Source: Cloeon dipterum | Lineage: Eukaryota > Arthropoda > Insecta > Ephemeroptera > Baetidae | Assembly (NCBI RefSeq): GCF_949628265.1 | Contig: NC_088790.1 | Coordinates: 10,668,545 to 10,732,544, forward strand | Direction: 5' to 3' | Length of the DNA: 64,000 nt | Part shown: positions 62,524-64,000 of the stretch, in pieces | Numbering within the stretch: the first letter of the stretch is position 1 | Layout of the letters: every line of letters begins with the position of its first letter | Translations under genes and position numbers: made by a program | Notes under the pieces: model-generated | The model's input: only the letters and a program-made list of their open reading frames with translations | Told to the model about the DNA's origin: nothing | The model's database searches: none

Positions 62524-63170
62524 TGGCGTACGCCATAATGAAATTCTTCCGGAAAAATAGACTAGTCAAGTATTATTATTTTTCTAAGAGAGGAAAATTG
62601 TCCTGTGAGATGTTGATTGTGTTTTAATGTTTATAGATACTAATTTTATAAATCGACAAAATAATTTTTTGTCTGAAAAATGATTTTATCCTAAAATTAA
62701 ACTTGTTTAATCATTTATAGAAATACTGAAAATGGATAATAAAAAATAATTTAAAATTTGTGTAGAAAAAAAACAGCTTCCACAGCAAAAAACAAGTAAC
62801 GTGCGTGTGGATTAATTTTAAAATTTTGCATGCTTATCCTCAAACCGCACAGGAGTTAAACCAATGGTTAAATGTAATTTATTCTAATATCATAATAATG
62901 TTTCAAAAAGGCAAAATAATTAATATCAAAATAAAATTGATTTAAATGTAATGGAGACGAAAACCTGAGTATATGTGACCAAATAATTTGTAACACACAC
63001 AGTTTCTGTTTTGAAACTTCATTTTAAAACAATATAATTTTAATGTCAAATTTTCACAAAATCTTATCCAGCAACAATAAATCTAATTATTCCACTTTTG
63101 ATCAATATAAATATAACCGCAGTTTTCTTCCCGATCAAAATACTAATTTCAGTAGAAAAATTCTGTCCAG
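62524..63170. other. 3' regions between NCKX copy 2 and the next minus-strand gene
   Basis: Convergent, very AT-rich. It must hold both 3' UTRs. No further gene was recognised. Confidence 0.5.
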
Positions 63171-63608
63171 CTAAAATTTTTTCTCATATATTTCAGCATA
63201 ATCAACAGCAACTTGATTGTCAAAGGCTTGGTACATTTCATTAACCTCTTCGCCATTGTTCATGTTACTGTTTCCATTCAAATTGCCGCTAATCGTGCTA
63301 ATCGTCGGCGCTTTTCTGTTATTGCAGCATTTCAGGTATAGTATCACTGCAAGAAGCACAACGTTCAAAACCGCAGACGCTGCAAATGCCGCAAGTTCCC
63401 ATGAAATTAATTCAGGCATCATGGTTTCCTCAGCAGGCTCACTATATGGTTGCACAAATAGAACTGGCCGGGGTATGGTTTCTCCTTGATTGGTGGAACT
63501 TCGACTTAAGGGCATACACCAGAGAATCAAATTTTTCCGCTCCTCGATCTCCCTTTTGACAGTGGAAGTCATTGATATTATAAGCAGGAATAATAATGAT
63601 TGGAGCAT
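63171..63608 (-). CDS. Small single-pass membrane protein with ITIM-like tail (145 aa)
   Basis: One open frame. Residues 1-17 (MLQSLLFLLIISMTSTV) form a signal peptide. There is a short ectodomain of about 54 residues, a transmembrane helix at about 72-93 ending in YLKCC, and an Asn/Ser-rich tail. The tail has NEMYQAF (Tyr126) and VDYAEIYE; V-D-Y137-A-E-I fits the ITIM consensus [ILVS]-x-Y-x-x-[ILV]. Architecture, strand and proximity resemble the nested gene at 60200-61019 (both tails have E-[VI]-N-x-[ML]-Y), so they may be distant paralogues. An upstream exon is possible. Unrecognised family. Confidence 0.55.
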   Translation of the reverse strand: MLQSLLFLLIISMTSTVKREIEERKNLILWCMPLSRSSTNQGETIPRPVLFVQPYSEPAEETMMPELISWELAAFAASAVLNVVLLAVILYLKCCNNRKAPTISTISGNLNGNSNMNNGEEVNEMYQAFDNQVAVDYAEIYEKKF

Positions 63609-64000
63609 TTTATGTCATTCATATGGATAAAACTATACATACTAACCTTTAATTATTGGCTCGAAGCATGAATAATTACTTCATTGGGAGAAGTCGTAAG
63701 AATGGACTGAAGTTGGTTCGGAAGCGTAACAATAAACACCATCATGCACGTACCACAGTGAATGGGCACCCAAAAATATTTTCTGCATCATCAAAGTCCC
63801 GAAAAATGGACTTTTACAATTAGAGATTTCCTTTAGTGTGCAGTACCTTTATCCCTCCAGAGCTATGATACCTTGGATATACGCAAAAAGATACGTAATT
63901 ATCAAGGAAGCTCTCTTGACACCTAACATTTTTGTTCTGATTGAAAAACAAAAAATAATGCTGTGTTATATTTAAGTTGCGCACGCAAAAGCGACAAAGC
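63609..64000. other. Right edge, no supported feature
   Basis: No coding exon, repeat or RNA gene could be supported here. It may include the promoter of the minus-strand membrane-protein gene. Confidence 0.4.

Overview
This is eukaryotic, AT-rich nuclear DNA from an arthropod, most likely an insect. Genes are split by GT-AG introns of about 50 bp to several kb, 3' ends carry AATAAA signals, and the proteins are animal families: puromycin-sensitive aminopeptidase, ENTR1, TMEM64, DJ-1 and NCKX exchangers. I cannot name the species. All gene models were built by reading splice sites and phases by eye. In each multi-exon model the coding exon lengths add up to a multiple of three.

Layout. Positions 1-11,000 hold no recognisable protein gene. 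They contain a GC-rich patch with a strong minus-strand splice donor at the left edge, a small hairpin, a direct-repeat pair, CpG-rich patches and a ~2.07-kb element with long inverted arms (4953-7026). Positions 11.2-22 kb hold a plus-strand gene for an unrecognised ~312-aa protein with a CtBP-type motif. Tail-to-tail with it, 33.4-22.9 kb on minus, lies a complete puromycin-sensitive aminopeptidase (Psa). Positions 33.5-38.3 kb are mainly non-coding and include a 40-bp perfect palindrome. An ENTR1 homologue (41.35-38.35 kb, minus) is head-to-head with TMEM64 (42.05-44.39 kb, plus). Two tandem DJ-1/PARK7 genes (45.7-48.1 kb) and a small secreted-peptide gene (48.4-48.7 kb) follow on plus. The right end has two head-to-head K+-dependent Na+/Ca2+ exchangers: one on minus (52.87-48.96 kb) and one on plus (56.9-62.5 kb). 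A small single-pass membrane protein gene is nested antisense in an intron of the second exchanger, and another such gene lies just downstream of it.

Most interesting: Psa carries two alternative versions of one coding exon. Both are exactly 151 nt, have the same phases at both ends, and lie 3.5 kb apart. Using both would shift the frame, so they look mutually exclusive. The upstream version replaces the Gln of the T-Q-F motif near the family's substrate N-terminus pocket with Phe. The intron between them contains a ~1-kb foldback with a second stem-loop nested in one arm. Other points: one of the two DJ-1 copies has Gly where the catalytic Cys should be; the plus-strand NCKX needs a GC-AG intron to keep frame; the nested and adjacent small receptors have tyrosine motifs (NPLY and an ITIM-like VDYAEI) in their tails.
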